64,000 nucleotides of DNA, taken from assembly GCA_944321925.1 (NCBI GenBank), contig CALUND010000004.1, forward strand, positions 19,009-83,008. The letters are read 5' to 3'. Shown piece after piece: positions 8,207 through 18,774 of this stretch. The translations under genes and the position numbers were made by a program. The notes beneath the pieces were generated by a model. It made no database searches and was not told the origin of the DNA. It was given only the letters and a program-made list of their open reading frames with translations. Positions within the stretch are counted from its first letter, which is position 1, and each line of letters begins with the position of its first letter. Source of the DNA: an uncultured Rikenellaceae bacterium (GTDB taxonomy: Bacteria; Bacteroidota; Bacteroidia; Bacteroidales; Rikenellaceae).

Positions 8207-8822
8207 GGATATTTGGCAGGGCGGCAAGGTTCTCCCGCTTGTGGAGGATTTCTACACGATTCAGGGCGAGGGGTTCCACACGGGTTGGGCGGCCTATTTC
8301 ATCCGGTTGGGCGGTTGCGACGTCGGGTGTCGCTGGTGCGATGCCAAGATGACGTGGAACGTGAAGGCGCATCCGCCCGTACCGATTTCCGAGATTGTGG
8401 CGCGGGCGGCATCCTATCCGGCCCGTTCGATCGTGATTACGGGCGGAGAGCCGCTCCTCTATCCGTTGGCTCCTCTGACCGGGGAGCTTCATGCGCGCGG
8501 ACTCGAGATATTTCTGGAGACCTCCGGGTCGCATCCGTTCAGCGGGACGTTCGATTGGGTCTGCCTTTCGCCCAAAAAACAGATGCCCCCGTTGGATGAG
8601 GCGTTTGCCCGGGCCGATGAACTGAAGGTGATCGTCGAGGGAGCAGCGGATATCGACTGGGCGATGGCATGTGCGGAACGGGTCGGGAAAGAGTGTCTGC
8701 TCTTTTTGCAGCCGGAGTGGAGCCGTCGCGAGGAGGCGATGCCGCTGATTGTGGAGCATATTTTGAAGCACCCCCGTTGGCGGGCCTCGCTGCAGACCCA
8801 TAAATACATGCATATTCCGTAG
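8199..8822 (+). CDS. queE: 7-carboxy-7-deazaguanine synthase (radical SAM)
   Basis: 207 residues. The radical-SAM cysteines are C40, C44 and C47 in RLGGCDVGCRWCDAK (CxxxCxxC), preceded by FYTIQGEGFHTG, the typical QueE opening. ITGGEPLLY is the SAM-binding GGE motif. QueE rearranges 6-carboxy-tetrahydropterin to CDG, a precursor of queuosine and other deazapurines. No queD, queC or queF is in the window, but queA, which acts later in the queuosine pathway, is at about 31 kb. It overlaps hpt by 8 bases and abuts divIC with no gap. Confidence 0.9.
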   Translation: MIEDIWQGGKVLPLVEDFYTIQGEGFHTGWAAYFIRLGGCDVGCRWCDAKMTWNVKAHPPVPISEIVARAASYPARSIVITGGEPLLYPLAPLTGELHARGLEIFLETSGSHPFSGTFDWVCLSPKKQMPPLDEAFARADELKVIVEGAADIDWAMACAERVGKECLLFLQPEWSRREEAMPLIVEHILKHPRWRASLQTHKYMHIP

Positions 8823-9116
8823 ATGAAGGCGTTTCTCGACAGACTGCTCGGTTTGGTGACCGGACGTTATAAGGTGCTGGCCATTTTGGTTGTGGCATTG
8901 GTGCTGGTACTTTTCGGCCGCGATATCGTGGAGTCGATCCGTTTGCGTGGGCAGATCCGGGAGCTGGAGCGGCGGAAAGCCTATTACCAGAATCGCATCG
9001 AGGAGGACAGCACACTGCTCGAAAATCTGCGCGATCGCGACTTCCTGGAGCGTTACGCCCGGGAGAAATACCTCATGCGGGCCGAAGGCGAGGAGATCTA
9101 TATCATACGGGAGTAA
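8823..9116 (+). CDS. Septum formation initiator family protein (DivIC/FtsB-like)
   Basis: 97 residues. A cytoplasmic start is followed by one transmembrane helix (about residues 18-36, KVLAILVVALVLVLFG), then a coiled coil (IRLRGQIRELERRKAYYQNR) and a short C-terminal domain with RDFLERYAREKYLM, the family hallmark. It would act with FtsL and FtsQ-like proteins in the division complex. The ATG directly follows the queE stop (TAG ATG). Linkage to queE/hpt has no evident functional meaning. Confidence 0.85.
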   Translation: MKAFLDRLLGLVTGRYKVLAILVVALVLVLFGRDIVESIRLRGQIRELERRKAYYQNRIEEDSTLLENLRDRDFLERYAREKYLMRAEGEEIYIIRE

Positions 9117-9174
9117 ATCAGCCACTTCCGTATAAAAAATGGGCGCCTGCTGCGCGATTTTCCGATATTTTTTT

Positions 9175-9182
9175 TACATTTG
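9175..9182 (+). promoter_or_regulatory. -7 promoter box (TACATTTG) for ald
   Basis: TACATTTG 70 bases before the ald start, preceded by an eight-T tract. No clear -33 element. Confidence 0.5.
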
Positions 9183-9252
9183 AAAGTTCCGGTCATGAAA
9201 CTGTTTCTCGGCCGGAAAATCAGTTATTCACCTTAAATTTCAAGTATCGCTT

Positions 9253-10359
9253 ATGATTATCGGAATTCCCAAAGAGATAAAAAACAATGAAAATCGTGTC
9301 GCTCTTACCCCGGCAGGAGCCAAGGAACTCTCCCAGCATGGCCATGCGGTCTATGTTCAGGCTACGGCCGGAGCAGGAAGCGGATTTACCGATGCGGAGT
9401 ACCAGGCGGCGGGGGCGCATATTCTCCCGACCATCGAAGATATATATGCCAAAGCGGAGATGATTATTAAGGTGAAGGAGCCCATCGAACCGGAATATGC
9501 GCTGGTAAAGAAGGGGCAGTTGTTGTTCACCTATTTCCATTTTGCAAGCAGCCGTCCGCTTACCGAGGCCATGATTCGGAGCGGGGCCACCTGTTTGGCG
9601 TATGAGACGGTTGAGAAGAGCGATTGTTCATTGCCGCTTTTGATTCCGATGAGTGAGGTGGCGGGACGGATGTCGGTACAGGAAGGTATGTACTATCTGG
9701 AGAAACCGCGTGGCGGAAAGGGAAAATTGCTCGGAGGAGTTCCCGGAGTCAAGCCTGCCCGTGTATTGGTGATCGGAGCGGGCGTAGTCGGTATGCAGGC
9801 GGCGACCGTCGCTGCGGGAGCCGGTGCGGATGTGACGGTATGCGACATTTCATTGCCGCGTCTCCGCTATCTCGATGAAGTGATGCCGCCGAACGTGAAA
9901 ACGCTGATGTCCAACGAATATAACATTCGGGCGGAGCTTCGGCAGGCCGATCTGGTGATCGGTTCGGTGCTGATCCCGGGGGCGAAGGCTCCGAAACTCG
10001 TGACCCGCGATATGTTGCGGGAGATGGAGCCGGGATCGGTGATGGTCGACGTGGCGATCGATCAGGGCGGATGTTTCGAAACGTCCCATCCGACGACCCA
10101 CGAAAATCCGGTTTACGAGGTGGACGGCATCCTGCACTATGCCGTGGCCAACATTCCGGGCGCGGTACCTTACACCTCGACCCTCGCTCTGACCAATGCG
10201 ACGCTGCCCTATGCCGTGCAGTTGGCCGATAAAGGGTGGCGAGAGGCTTGCAAGAGCGATCCGGCGCTGGCACTCGGGCTCAATGTCGTTGATGGTAAGG
10301 TCGTCTACAAAGGGGTGGCCGAAGCCTGGGATTTACCCTACGAGCCGATCGCTTTGTAA
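9253..10359 (+). CDS. ald: Alanine dehydrogenase
   Basis: 368 residues, the usual Ald length. The N-terminal [20 protein letters not shown] is diagnostic; IKVKEP and [10 protein letters not shown] contain the substrate-binding Lys and His. The Rossmann motif [12 protein letters not shown] (about residue 172) binds NAD. The enzyme interconverts L-alanine and pyruvate plus ammonia, using NAD(H). The C-terminal [14 protein letters not shown] region is conserved in the family. It has its own promoter and an inverted repeat after the stop. Confidence 0.95.
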   Translation: MIIGIPKEIKNNENRVALTPAGAKELSQHGHAVYVQATAGAGSGFTDAEYQAAGAHILPTIEDIYAKAEMIIKVKEPIEPEYALVKKGQLLFTYFHFASSRPLTEAMIRSGATCLAYETVEKSDCSLPLLIPMSEVAGRMSVQEGMYYLEKPRGGKGKLLGGVPGVKPARVLVIGAGVVGMQAATVAAGAGADVTVCDISLPRLRYLDEVMPPNVKTLMSNEYNIRAELRQADLVIGSVLIPGAKAPKLVTRDMLREMEPGSVMVDVAIDQGGCFETSHPTTHENPVYEVDGILHYAVANIPGAVPYTSTLALTNATLPYAVQLADKGWREACKSDPALALGLNVVDGKVVYKGVAEAWDLPYEPIAL

Positions 10360-10393
10360 TTCCGTCGGGAATTTCGCGCGATCGAACGGAAAA

Positions 10394-10435
10394 GGGGGCA
10401 GGAGTCGTTTTCGGATGGAGATCGACTCTTGCCCC
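10394..10435 (+). terminator. Hairpin between ald and the sugar kinase (possible terminator)
   Basis: GGGGCAGGAGTCG (10395-10407) can pair with CGACTCTTGCCCC (10423-10435) with one G-T pair and a 15-base loop. The following sequence has no strong T-run, so termination may be partial. Confidence 0.5.
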
Positions 10436-10457
10436 GAATTGTTTGTCAATTTTGAAA

Positions 10458-11369
10458 ATGCGTTTTATGGAGAGAATGGATTTCGGCCCGGTCCCGGTTG
10501 CCGCTTTGGGAGAGATGTTGTGGGATATGCTCCCGGGAGGGAGACGTCCGGGTGGTGCTCCGGCCAATTTTGCCTGTCACATGGCGGCATTCGGTTGCGA
10601 ATCCTGGCTGGTGAGCGCCGTGGGACACGATGAGGCGGGCGATGAACTGACCCGTTTTTTTGCTGCAAAGGGGGTGAATCTGTCGGTGTCGCGAGTGGAG
10701 AGACCGACCGGAAGGGTGGAGGTTGCACTCGATGAGGCGGGAGTCCCTCGTTACGAGATCGTGTCCGATGTCGCATGGGATCATATTCCTTTTACGGAGC
10801 GGGAGGCGGCATTGGCTCGTCGGGTGCGGTGCGCCTGTTTCGGTACGTTGGCGCAACGGAGTCCGGTTTCGCGTCGGACGATCGATCGGTTCCTCGATTC
10901 GATGCCGGGCGATGCCTTGCGTGTGTTCGATATCAATCTTCGGGCGTCGTGCCAAGAGCGGAGTGTCGTGGAACAGTCGCTCGTCCGATGCAATGTGTTG
11001 AAAATGAATGACGAGGAGCTGCCGGAGGTGTGCGCTCTTTTCGGTCGCGAGCCGTCGGATCCGGAGTCGGACTGTCGGCGGCTGATGGCCGATTTCGACA
11101 TCGGATGGGTGATTCTCACGGGCGGGGCGCGGGAGAGTGCAATTTTTACGCCCGAGGGGGTTTCACGCCGGGATACACCGTCGGTCGTCGTGGCGGATAC
11201 GGTGGGCGCCGGAGACTCTTTTACGGCCGCTTTTTGTGCCGGGCTGCTTCGCGGACTGTCGCTCCGGGAAATTCACCGTCTGGCCGTCGATACGGCGGCT
11301 TTCGTATGCGGGTCGGAGGGGGCGACCCCCTCTTTGCCGAAGCGGTTGACGGATCGTCTGGCAGGTTAG
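10458..11369 (+). CDS. PfkB-family carbohydrate kinase (fructokinase-like)
   Basis: 303 residues from the ATG at 10458; a longer TTG start at 10443 is possible but weaker. The N-terminal AALGEMLWDMLPGG and GGAPANFACHMAAFG form PfkB signature 1. Signature 2 is DTVGAGDSFTAAF near residue 250, with the catalytic Asp in GAGD. This subgroup usually phosphorylates fructose or related sugars with ATP; exact substrate unknown. It has no sugar transporter or hydrolase beside it. Confidence 0.85.
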   Translation: MRFMERMDFGPVPVAALGEMLWDMLPGGRRPGGAPANFACHMAAFGCESWLVSAVGHDEAGDELTRFFAAKGVNLSVSRVERPTGRVEVALDEAGVPRYEIVSDVAWDHIPFTEREAALARRVRCACFGTLAQRSPVSRRTIDRFLDSMPGDALRVFDINLRASCQERSVVEQSLVRCNVLKMNDEELPEVCALFGREPSDPESDCRRLMADFDIGWVILTGGARESAIFTPEGVSRRDTPSVVVADTVGAGDSFTAAFCAGLLRGLSLREIHRLAVDTAAFVCGSEGATPSLPKRLTDRLAG

Positions 11370-11462
11370 TCCGATCGGATCGTTCGGGAGCAGGACCGTT
11401 CGTTGCAGCACAGAATTTCGGGGCGGCAGCTTCGTAATACCCGTTTTCGTCTCCCGATCGTG

Positions 11463-11493
11463 TTGCCCCTCCGGAAATATTTTCCTACCTTTG
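11463..11493 (+). promoter_or_regulatory. Promoter for ettA (TTG, 20 bases, TACCTTTG)
   Basis: TTG at 11463-11465 and TACCTTTG at 11486-11493 are 20 bases apart, close to the Bacteroidota -33/-7 arrangement. The leader to ettA would be about 40 bases. Confidence 0.65.
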
Positions 11494-11539
11494 TGCGGCA
11501 TCGGATCGGAACGGTGCTTCAATCCACACAAACAGAGAC

Positions 11540-13213
11540 ATGGCAGACGAAAAGATCATTTTTTCGATGGTGGGCGTGAGCAAGGTGCTCAATAACCAGA
11601 AACGGATTCTGAACAACATCTACCTCTCGTTCTTCTACGGGGCGAAAATCGGTATCATCGGTTTGAATGGCTCCGGCAAGTCGACCCTGATGAAGATCAT
11701 TGCGGGTATCGACAAGCAGTTCCAGGGCGAAGTCGTCTTTTCGCCCGGCTATACGGTGGGCTATCTCGAACAGGAGCCGAAACTCGACGATGCGAAGACC
11801 GTCAAGGAGGTGGTTCAGGAGGGGTGTGCCGAGACGGTAGCTCTGCTTAAGGAGTACGAGGAGGTCAATGCCCGTTTCATGGAGCCGATGTCGGACGAGG
11901 AGATGGCCCGTCTCATCGAACGGCAGGGCGAACTGACCGAACAGATCGATCATGTGAACGGTTGGGAACTCGATGCCGTGCTGGAGCGTGCGATGGATGC
12001 TTTGCGTTGTCCCGATCCCGATGAACCGGTGAAGCATCTCTCGGGAGGTGAACGACGTCGCGTGGCCCTTTGCCGGCTGCTGTTGCAACAGCCCGACGTG
12101 CTGCTTCTCGACGAGCCGACCAACCACCTCGATGCAGAGAGTATCGACTGGCTCGAACAACACCTGCAGCAATACAAGGGCACGGTGATCGCCGTGACGC
12201 ACGACCGTTACTTCCTCGATAATGTGGCCGGGTGGATCCTCGAGCTCGACCGGGGCGAAGGTATTCCCTGGAAGGGGAACTATTCCGGCTGGTTGGAACA
12301 GAAGACCAAGCGACTCGAGATGGAGGAGAAGCAGGAGAGCAAGCGCCGCAAGACGTTGGAACGCGAGTTGGAGTGGGTCCGTATGGGCCCGAAGGCTCGT
12401 CACGCCAAGAGCAAGGCGCGTCTTTCGGCTTACGACAAGATGCTCAACGAAGATACCAAACAGAAGGAGGAGCGCCTCGAAATATACATCCCGAACGGAC
12501 CGCGTTTGGGCGATGTGGTGATCGAGGCCCGGGATGTGAGCAAGGTGTTCGGCGACCGTATTTTGTACGAGCATCTCAACTTTTCACTCCCTCCGGCAGG
12601 CATCGTGGGCGTGATCGGAGCGAACGGTACGGGTAAAACCACCCTCTTCCGCATGATCATGGGGTTGGAACCGCCCACTTCGGGAAGTTTCCGGGTGGGG
12701 GAGACGGTCAAACTGGCCTATGTCGACCAGCAGCATCGGTCGATCGATCCCGAAAAGACGGTTTACGAGGTGATCTCGCAAAACAGCGACCTCATTCAGT
12801 TGGGCAACAGACAGGTCAATGCCCGTGCTTATGTATCGCGTTTCAACTTCAGCGGTTCCGATCAGGAGAAGAAGTGCGGGGTACTGAGCGGTGGCGAGCG
12901 CAATCGGCTCCATCTGGCTCTGGCCCTGAAGGAGGAGGGCAACGTCCTGTTGCTGGACGAGCCGACCAACGACATCGATGTCAATACGCTCCGGGCACTG
13001 GAGGAAGGCTTGGAAAATTTCGCCGGTTGTGCCGTGATCATTTCGCACGACCGTTGGTTCCTCGATCGAATCGCGACCCACATCCTTTCGTTCGAAGGGG
13101 ACGGTCAGGTGGTCTTCTTCGAGGGCGGCTACAGCGAATACGAGGAGCACAAGAAAAAGTTGTTGGGCGACACTACTCCCCATCGGGTAAAGTATAAAAA
13201 ACTCGTAGAATAA
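11540..13213 (+). CDS. ettA: ABC-F translation factor, energy-dependent translational throttle A
   Basis: 557 residues, with two ABC ATPase domains and no membrane segments. Domain 1: Walker [10 protein letters not shown], signature [11 protein letters not shown], Walker [12 protein letters not shown]. Domain 2: [31 protein letters not shown]. The linker between domains (about residues 240-320) is charged, as in the P-site tRNA interaction motif. Length and the [16 protein letters not shown] start match EttA rather than antibiotic-resistance ABC-F proteins. It binds the ribosomal E-site and gates initiation according to energy state. hisS starts 20 bases downstream, consistent with a translation operon. 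Confidence 0.93.
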   Translation: MADEKIIFSMVGVSKVLNNQKRILNNIYLSFFYGAKIGIIGLNGSGKSTLMKIIAGIDKQFQGEVVFSPGYTVGYLEQEPKLDDAKTVKEVVQEGCAETVALLKEYEEVNARFMEPMSDEEMARLIERQGELTEQIDHVNGWELDAVLERAMDALRCPDPDEPVKHLSGGERRRVALCRLLLQQPDVLLLDEPTNHLDAESIDWLEQHLQQYKGTVIAVTHDRYFLDNVAGWILELDRGEGIPWKGNYSGWLEQKTKRLEMEEKQESKRRKTLERELEWVRMGPKARHAKSKARLSAYDKMLNEDTKQKEERLEIYIPNGPRLGDVVIEARDVSKVFGDRILYEHLNFSLPPAGIVGVIGANGTGKTTLFRMIMGLEPPTSGSFRVGETVKLAYVDQQHRSIDPEKTVYEVISQNSDLIQLGNRQVNARAYVSRFNFSGSDQEKKCGVLSGGERNRLHLALALKEEGNVLLLDEPTNDIDVNTLRALEEGLENFAGCAVIISHDRWFLDRIATHILSFEGDGQVVFFEGGYSEYEEHKKKLLGDTTPHRVKYKKLVE

Positions 13214-13233
13214 AAAGTAAAAACAGACATACC

Positions 13234-14586
13234 GTGCAAAAACCATCCATACCCAAAGGTACGCGCGACTTCTCTCCCGTGGAGATGATGCGCAGGAATT
13301 ACATTTTCGATACCGTCCGGGAGGTCTTCCGCCTCTACGGTTATGCGCCCCTGGAGACTCCCGCCATGGAGAACCTCTCGACGTTGCTCGGGAAATACGG
13401 CGAGGAGGGCGACAAACTGCTTTTCCGGGTGCTCAATTCAGGCGATTTTGCCGCCAAGGTCGATCCGACGGAATGGGGCAACTCTCTGCAACTGGCCTCG
13501 AAGATTTCGGAGAAAGGGTTGCGTTACGATTTGACGGTTCCTTTCGCCCGTTACGTGGTGCAGCATCAGGGTGAGTTGTCGTTCCCGTTCAAGCGTTACC
13601 AGATTCAACCCGTGTGGCGGGCCGATCGTCCGCAGAAGGGGCGATATCGTGAATTCTACCAGTGCGACGTCGATGTGATCGGCAGCCGGAGCCTGTTGTT
13701 CGAGGCGGAGCTGATCGAGATCGTGGAGCGGGTGTTCGGACGACTGGGTATCCGGGTCGTCCTCAAGCTCAACAACCGGAAGATTCTCTATGGGATTGCT
13801 GAGACGATCGGTCATGCCGACAAGATGGTGGAGATTACCGTGGCGATCGACAAGCTGGAGAAGGTTGGCATGGATGCTGTGCGGGAGGAGCTTTCCGAGC
13901 GGGGTGTTACGGCCGAGGCCATCGACAAACTGACTCCTATCCTGACGCTCGAGGGATCGAATGCCGAGAAGCTCGACCGATTACAGACGATTATCGGGAC
14001 GTCGGAGACGGGATTGAAAGGGATCGAGGAGATGCGAACGATCTTCGGTTATGCCGGTTCGATCGGTACGAACCTGGATGTGGAGCTCGATCTTTCGCTT
14101 GCCCGTGGACTCAACTACTATACGGGTGCGATATTCGAAGTGAAGGCGCTCGATTTTGCGATCGGCAGCATCTGTGGCGGAGGTCGTTACGACGATCTTA
14201 CCGGTATCTTCGGTATGCCGGGTATGTCGGGCGTGGGAATTTCGTTCGGTGCCGATCGGATTTACGACGTGATGACAGGGCTGGATCTTTTCCCGCAGGA
14301 GACGGGGCGTTCCACCCGCGTGATGTTTGCCAATCTGGGCGACGAGGAGGCGCGCGTTTCGCTCCGGTTGTTACGGGCGTTGCGCGATGCCGGCATCGCG
14401 GCCGAGATCTATCCCGATTCGGGCAAAATGAAGAAACAGATGGAGTATGCCAATCGGCGCGGTGTCCCGTATGTGGCCATTGTCGGCAGCGACGAACTGT
14501 CCGGAGGCTATGTCACACTCAAAAATATGGAGAGCGGTACGCAGGAGCCGGTCCCGTTTGCCAAGTTGGTCGATCGTCTAAAATAG
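13234..14586 (+). CDS. hisS: Histidine--tRNA ligase
   Basis: 450 residues starting with GTG ([15 protein letters not shown]). Class II motifs: KGTRDF at the start, [20 protein letters not shown] (motif 2), and the histidine-binding [15 protein letters not shown] and [12 protein letters not shown]. The C-terminal anticodon-binding domain follows from about residue 350. It charges tRNA-His. It lies between ettA and the S41 protease; the protease begins 5 bases after its stop. Confidence 0.96.
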   Translation: MQKPSIPKGTRDFSPVEMMRRNYIFDTVREVFRLYGYAPLETPAMENLSTLLGKYGEEGDKLLFRVLNSGDFAAKVDPTEWGNSLQLASKISEKGLRYDLTVPFARYVVQHQGELSFPFKRYQIQPVWRADRPQKGRYREFYQCDVDVIGSRSLLFEAELIEIVERVFGRLGIRVVLKLNNRKILYGIAETIGHADKMVEITVAIDKLEKVGMDAVREELSERGVTAEAIDKLTPILTLEGSNAEKLDRLQTIIGTSETGLKGIEEMRTIFGYAGSIGTNLDVELDLSLARGLNYYTGAIFEVKALDFAIGSICGGGRYDDLTGIFGMPGMSGVGISFGADRIYDVMTGLDLFPQETGRSTRVMFANLGDEEARVSLRLLRALRDAGIAAEIYPDSGKMKKQMEYANRRGVPYVAIVGSDELSGGYVTLKNMESGTQEPVPFAKLVDRLK

Positions 14587-14591
14587 ATACG

Positions 14592-16199
14592 ATGAAAAAG
14601 TTTGTCACTCTCCTTCTTGTCTTGTTCCCCCTGCTGTTGTCGGCTCAGCCGGCCGACAGGGAGGCTGTTCTGCAATTGCAGAAACTCAACCGTTTTTTCC
14701 GCTTGCTCATGACGAGTTACGTGGATACGATGGACTACGAGAAGGTCGTGGAGAGTGGCATCAAGAATATGTTGCTCGAGCTCGATCCCCATTCGACCTA
14801 CGCTTCCCCGGAGGAGATGGAGGAGATGATGGGAGATTTTGAGGGAAGTTTCGCCGGCGTCGGAGTCGAGTATGATCTGTTGAACGATACGCTCATCGTC
14901 GTGAATACGATTGGCGGGGGACCTGCGGATCAGGCAGGCGTTCTGCCCAACGATCGGATCGTGGCGGTCGATGATCAGCCGATTGTCGGCATGAATCGGG
15001 TGGAGATTGCGGATCGCCTTCGCGGAGAGACGGGAACCGATGTCCGTCTGCAGATCGTAAGACGAGGCGAATCCCAACCGCTCGAATTTCTGGTGACGAG
15101 GGGGGAGATCCCGATCACCACGATCGATTTGGCTTATCGTGTCAGCGACCGCATCGGATATGTGATTATCAATCGGTTCGCACGGAATACGGTGGAGGAA
15201 TTTCTGCAGGCCATCGATTCGATGTCCGGTATCGAGGGGGTGATTCTCGATTTGCGGGATAACGGGGGCGGATTGTTCGAATCGGCCATTGAGCTCTCCG
15301 AATGTTTTCTCCGCAAGGGAGATCGGATTACCTACACGGAAGGCAAGCGGGTTTCGCCTGTCCTGTACACTGCTCAGCGCGATGGCGTCCTGGCGGATAA
15401 AAAGCTGGTGCTGATGATCAACGAAAGTTCGGCCTCTGCAAGCGAACTTGTTGCCGGAGCCATTCAGGATTGGGATCGCGGCATTCTCGTCGGTCGTACG
15501 ACTTTCGGTAAGGGGCTTGTGCAGCGACTGTTCCCTCTCCCGGACGGCTCGGCCATACGATTGACGATGGCACGCTATCATACGCCTGTCGGACGAGTTA
15601 TCCAACGACCTTTCAAGCAGGGGGGAAAGGATGAATACTATACCGCCTATATCAATCGATTGGAGGAGGGAACCGATTCCATCCCTGCCGATGCCCCGGT
15701 CTACCAGACGCTCCGTTCGGGTCGCGAAGTGTTCGGCGGAGGAAGTATCCGTCCCGATATCGAACTGGCTCCCGATACGCTCGATTACGATTTTTGGGCG
15801 AAGATAATTCGTGTCGGGGCGTTGAGACAGTATACGGTAAGTTATCTCGATCAACATCGGAAAGAGCTTGAGGAGCGTTATCCCGATTTCGAGTCGTTTA
15901 AACGGGACTTTGTTTGCGACGAGGCGATGCTGCAGGAGTTCATATCGTTCGTGCAGGAGAGCTACGACGTGACGTTGGAGCCCGAAGTGGTGAAACGTTC
16001 GAAGGAAGAATTGGGGTTGGTGTTGAAGTCGATAATTGCACAGAAAATCTGGTCCGATTGGGCTTACTATCGGATTGTCGCCGAGACGATGGATCGTGAA
16101 TTCCATCAGGCCGTGGCCATCATGGAGCGTTGGCTCGACTCTCCGGAAGAGGTGGTAACCGATTCGCTGATTCATCGTATTTCGGAGTCGGTCCGCTGA
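14592..16199 (+). CDS. S41-family C-terminal processing peptidase with PDZ domain
   Basis: 535 residues with a signal peptide (MKKFVTLLLVLFPLLLSAQ), so it acts in the periplasm. A PDZ domain lies about residues 80-165 (GVGVEYDLLNDTLIVVNTIGGGPADQAG split across it). The S41 core follows: GVILDLRDNGGG, NESSASASELVAGAIQDW with the catalytic Ser, and TTFGKGLVQ with the Lys base. Family members trim or degrade tail-bearing envelope proteins. The C-terminal 150 residues are helical and of unknown role. It is the third gene after ettA and hisS. Confidence 0.92.
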   Translation: MKKFVTLLLVLFPLLLSAQPADREAVLQLQKLNRFFRLLMTSYVDTMDYEKVVESGIKNMLLELDPHSTYASPEEMEEMMGDFEGSFAGVGVEYDLLNDTLIVVNTIGGGPADQAGVLPNDRIVAVDDQPIVGMNRVEIADRLRGETGTDVRLQIVRRGESQPLEFLVTRGEIPITTIDLAYRVSDRIGYVIINRFARNTVEEFLQAIDSMSGIEGVILDLRDNGGGLFESAIELSECFLRKGDRITYTEGKRVSPVLYTAQRDGVLADKKLVLMINESSASASELVAGAIQDWDRGILVGRTTFGKGLVQRLFPLPDGSAIRLTMARYHTPVGRVIQRPFKQGGKDEYYTAYINRLEEGTDSIPADAPVYQTLRSGREVFGGGSIRPDIELAPDTLDYDFWAKIIRVGALRQYTVSYLDQHRKELEERYPDFESFKRDFVCDEAMLQEFISFVQESYDVTLEPEVVKRSKEELGLVLKSIIAQKIWSDWAYYRIVAETMDREFHQAVAIMERWLDSPEEVVTDSLIHRISESVR

Positions 16200-16273
16200 T
16201 ACGCCTGAAAAACAGACTATTAAAAAACAGGGTGGAGGTACGGTGCGGCGAAACTTGAAAACTTCGGTTTTCG

Positions 16274-16305
16274 TTTGTCTCTCTGCTCTCCTTTTCCTAT
16301 CTTTG
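16274..16305 (+). promoter_or_regulatory. Promoter for the PUR-alpha-like gene (TTTG, 20 bases, TATCTTTG)
   Basis: TTTG at 16274-16277 and TATCTTTG at 16298-16305 are 20 bases apart, one of the best matches to the Bacteroidota consensus in the window. The leader to the ATG at 16361 would be about 50 bases. Confidence 0.75.
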
Positions 16306-16360
16306 CCTCTACACAACCTGACCTAACAACTTTTTAACCGAACACTGAAACTTTGAACTT

Positions 16361-16690
16361 ATGGGAGAAGGAATTGGACTCCGCAGAGAGGATGCGGAGA
16401 TCAGCGAGGATGTCTACTCCAAAGTGGTGCGAGCCGGAAAACGTACCTATTTTTTCGACGTCAAAGCCACCCGCAACGACGATTATTACCTAACCATTAC
16501 CGAATCTCGTAAAAAGATCGGCCGAGACGGTGAAGCGATCTTCGAGAAGAACAAAATCTATCTCTATAAGGAGGATTTCGCCAAATTCGGTGAAGGATTC
16601 GAACATGTCGTGGAGTTTATCAAGAAGAACAAACCGGCATTTTTCGAGTCTGCATCCCCCTCTTTCGAAGAGAAAACAGACTCTTTCTGA
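16361..16690 (+). CDS. PUR-alpha-like nucleic-acid-binding protein (DUF3276)
   Basis: 109 residues. It has the single-repeat PUR fold pattern: VYSKVVRAGKRTYFFDVKAT, DDYYLTITESRK, KIYLYKEDFAKFGEGFEHVV. Related eukaryotic PUR-alpha proteins bind purine-rich single-stranded DNA and RNA; the bacterial homologue in Borrelia binds nucleic acid too. The physiological target here is unknown. It has a strong own promoter and short 3' region before a bidirectional terminator, so it is monocistronic and probably well expressed. Confidence 0.85.
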   Translation: MGEGIGLRREDAEISEDVYSKVVRAGKRTYFFDVKATRNDDYYLTITESRKKIGRDGEAIFEKNKIYLYKEDFAKFGEGFEHVVEFIKKNKPAFFESASPSFEEKTDSF

Positions 16691-16855
16691 TCATTCCCTC
16701 CCCGGGGTAATCGCCGTTCGATCGGAATCGAAGCGTAAAAAAATCTTGAGGATGAAGTCCCGATCGATGGTTGTTCAAAAGATTTTTGCTTAACGGCGAT
16801 CCTGTCGGAGGAGGTAGAGTTTCTGTAGCAGACTTTGTTGTCGGATCGACCCTGT

Positions 16856-16897
16856 AAAAAAAGCTGCGATTCGTTTATCGAATCGCAGCTTTTGTTT
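16856..16897. terminator. Bidirectional intrinsic terminator
   Basis: A 12-base stem AGCTGCGATTCG (16862-16873) / CGAATCGCAGCT (16879-16890) with a 5-base loop, flanked by A7 and TTTTGTTT. It serves the PUR-alpha-like gene (+) and aspS (-). Confidence 0.9.
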
Positions 16898-16914
16898 GTT
16901 GTTGGGAGGAACCG

Positions 16915-18669
16915 CTATTTTTCCGGCTCTACGGTGCGCAGGAAGAGCTCTTCGAGCTGAGCATCGTCGATGCGCGACGGGGAGTCGAGCATCATGTCCC
17001 GGCCAGCATTGTTTTTCGGGAAAGCGATGTAGTCGCGGATCGAATCCGCTCCGCCGAACAGCGAGCAGAGCCGATCGAATCCGAATGCGAGACCTCCGTG
17101 GGGCGGAGCGCCGTAACGGAACGCATTGATGAGGAATCCGAACTGCTCTTCGGCTTTTTCCTGGGTGAAGCCGAGTGTACGGAAGATCTGTGCCTGCAAT
17201 TTCGGATCGTGGATACGGATCGATCCGCCGCCGATCTCCGTGCCGTTGCAGACGAAGTCGTAGGCGTTGGCCCGAACTTGTCCCGGATTGGTTTCGAGCA
17301 GGGGAATGTCTTCGGGTTTGGGCGAGGTGAAGGGGTGATGCATGGCGTAGTAACGCTGGGTCTCGTCGTCCCATTCGAACATCGGGAAGTCCACGACCCA
17401 AAGCGGAGCGAACTGTTTCGGATCCCGGAGACCGAGTTCATCGGCGACTTTGAGGCGGAGCGCACACAGTTGGCCGAGGGTTTTGAATTTCGGACCGCTC
17501 AGGATGAATACCATGTCGCCCGGTTTCGTCTGGCATCGGTCGGCGAGCGCACGAACCTCTTCGGCCGAGAAGAATTTGTCGACGGACGATTTTACACCGT
17601 TCTCCTCTACCCGGATCCAGATGAGTCCTTTGGCGCCCACTTGCGGACGTTTCACGTAGTCGGTCAGGGCGTCGATCTGTTTACGCGTGTAGACGGCACA
17701 ACCCGGAGCGGCGAATCCGGTGACATATTCGGCGTCATCGAAGACGGAGAATCCGTGTCCTTTGGCCAGGGAGGTGAGGTCGGCGAATTCCATTCCGAAC
17801 CGCAGATCGGGCTTGTCCGATCCGTACTTCTCCATCGCCTCGATCCAGGGCATGCGGCGGAACGGGGCGTCGAAACGGATGCCGAGCACCTCTTCGAACA
17901 TGAATTTGGCCCATCGTTCGAATATTTCGAGAATATCCTCCTGTTCGACGAACGACATTTCGCAGTCGATCTGGGTGAATTCGGGTTGTCGGTCGGCACG
18001 GAGGTCTTCGTCGCGGAAACAACGCACGATCTGGAAATAGCGGTCGTAACCGGCCACCATGAGGAGCTGTTTAAGCGTCTGGGGCGATTGAGGCAGGGCG
18101 TAGAATTCGCCCGGATTCATTCGGCTGGGGACCACGAAGTCACGGGCGCCTTCCGGAGTCGACTTGATCAGGTAGGGGGTTTCGATTTCGAGGAATCCTT
18201 CGCGATCGAGGAAAGTCCGTACGGCATGGGCCATGCGGTGGCGCAGGATGAGGGCTCGCTGCAGGGGCGGCCGGCGCAGGTCGAGGTAACGGTATTTCAT
18301 CCGCAGATCGTCGCCGCCGTCGCTGTGCTCTTCGATGGTGAAGGGCGGAATTTGTGCGCGGTTGAGTATTTTCAGTGCGGAGAGGGCAATTTCGATCTCT
18401 CCGGTCTCCATTTTCGGATTTTTCGACGCCCGTTCGATCACCCGGCCGCTTGCCTGGATGACGTATTCGCGTCCCAGTTCGGTTGCGATTTGGCGTACTG
18501 TTTCGGGTGCGTTGTCATCGACTACGAGTTGGGTGATGCCGTAGCGGTCGCGCAGGTCGATGAAGGTCATGGCTCCCAGGTTGCGCACTTTCTGCACCCA
18601 CCCGGCGAGGGTAACTGTTTTGTTCGTGTCGGCGGCACGCAGCTCGCCGCAAGTATGGGTCCTGTACAT
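16915..18669 (-). CDS. aspS: Aspartate--tRNA ligase
   Basis: 584 residues, the bacterial-type AspRS length with the GAD insertion domain. The N-terminal OB-fold anticodon domain is [12 protein letters not shown]...[11 protein letters not shown]. Motif 2 is [20 protein letters not shown] and motif 3 is GLAFGFDRL near the C-terminus. It charges tRNA-Asp. It is divergent from tadA and convergent with the PUR-alpha-like gene. No unusual features. Confidence 0.96.
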   Translation of the reverse strand: MYRTHTCGELRAADTNKTVTLAGWVQKVRNLGAMTFIDLRDRYGITQLVVDDNAPETVRQIATELGREYVIQASGRVIERASKNPKMETGEIEIALSALKILNRAQIPPFTIEEHSDGGDDLRMKYRYLDLRRPPLQRALILRHRMAHAVRTFLDREGFLEIETPYLIKSTPEGARDFVVPSRMNPGEFYALPQSPQTLKQLLMVAGYDRYFQIVRCFRDEDLRADRQPEFTQIDCEMSFVEQEDILEIFERWAKFMFEEVLGIRFDAPFRRMPWIEAMEKYGSDKPDLRFGMEFADLTSLAKGHGFSVFDDAEYVTGFAAPGCAVYTRKQIDALTDYVKRPQVGAKGLIWIRVEENGVKSSVDKFFSAEEVRALADRCQTKPGDMVFILSGPKFKTLGQLCALRLKVADELGLRDPKQFAPLWVVDFPMFEWDDETQRYYAMHHPFTSPKPEDIPLLETNPGQVRANAYDFVCNGTEIGGGSIRIHDPKLQAQIFRTLGFTQEKAEEQFGFLINAFRYGAPPHGGLAFGFDRLCSLFGGADSIRDYIAFPKNNAGRDMMLDSPSRIDDAQLEELFLRTVEPEK

Positions 18670-18720
18670 ATTTCGGGATCTTTAGGGTATGTTTGCTTTG
18701 GGACGGGAAGTTTCGGCTCG

Positions 18721-18750
18721 TTGCAGAGAGCTGAATTTTCCCTACCTTTG
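18721..18750 (+). promoter_or_regulatory. Promoter for tadA (TTG, 19 bases, TACCTTTG)
   Basis: TTG at 18721-18723 and TACCTTTG at 18743-18750, 19 bases apart. The tadA ATG is 24 bases after the box. Confidence 0.65.
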
Positions 18751-18774
18751 CAGGGCAAAAATAGGCAATTATTT

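Noticed and set aside
9253..10359. NAD(P) transhydrogenase alpha subunit instead of alanine dehydrogenase
   Set aside because: The length, the start and the [14 protein letters not shown] region fit Ald, and no PntB gene follows.
14508..16316. Long minus-strand frame opposite the S41 protease gene
   Set aside because: The plus strand encodes a complete protease with all catalytic motifs; the minus frame has no recognisable domain.
17098..18774. Plus-strand open frame extending tadA upstream across aspS
   Set aside because: The region is the antisense of aspS; a promoter box lies just before the ATG at 18775, where TadA homology begins.
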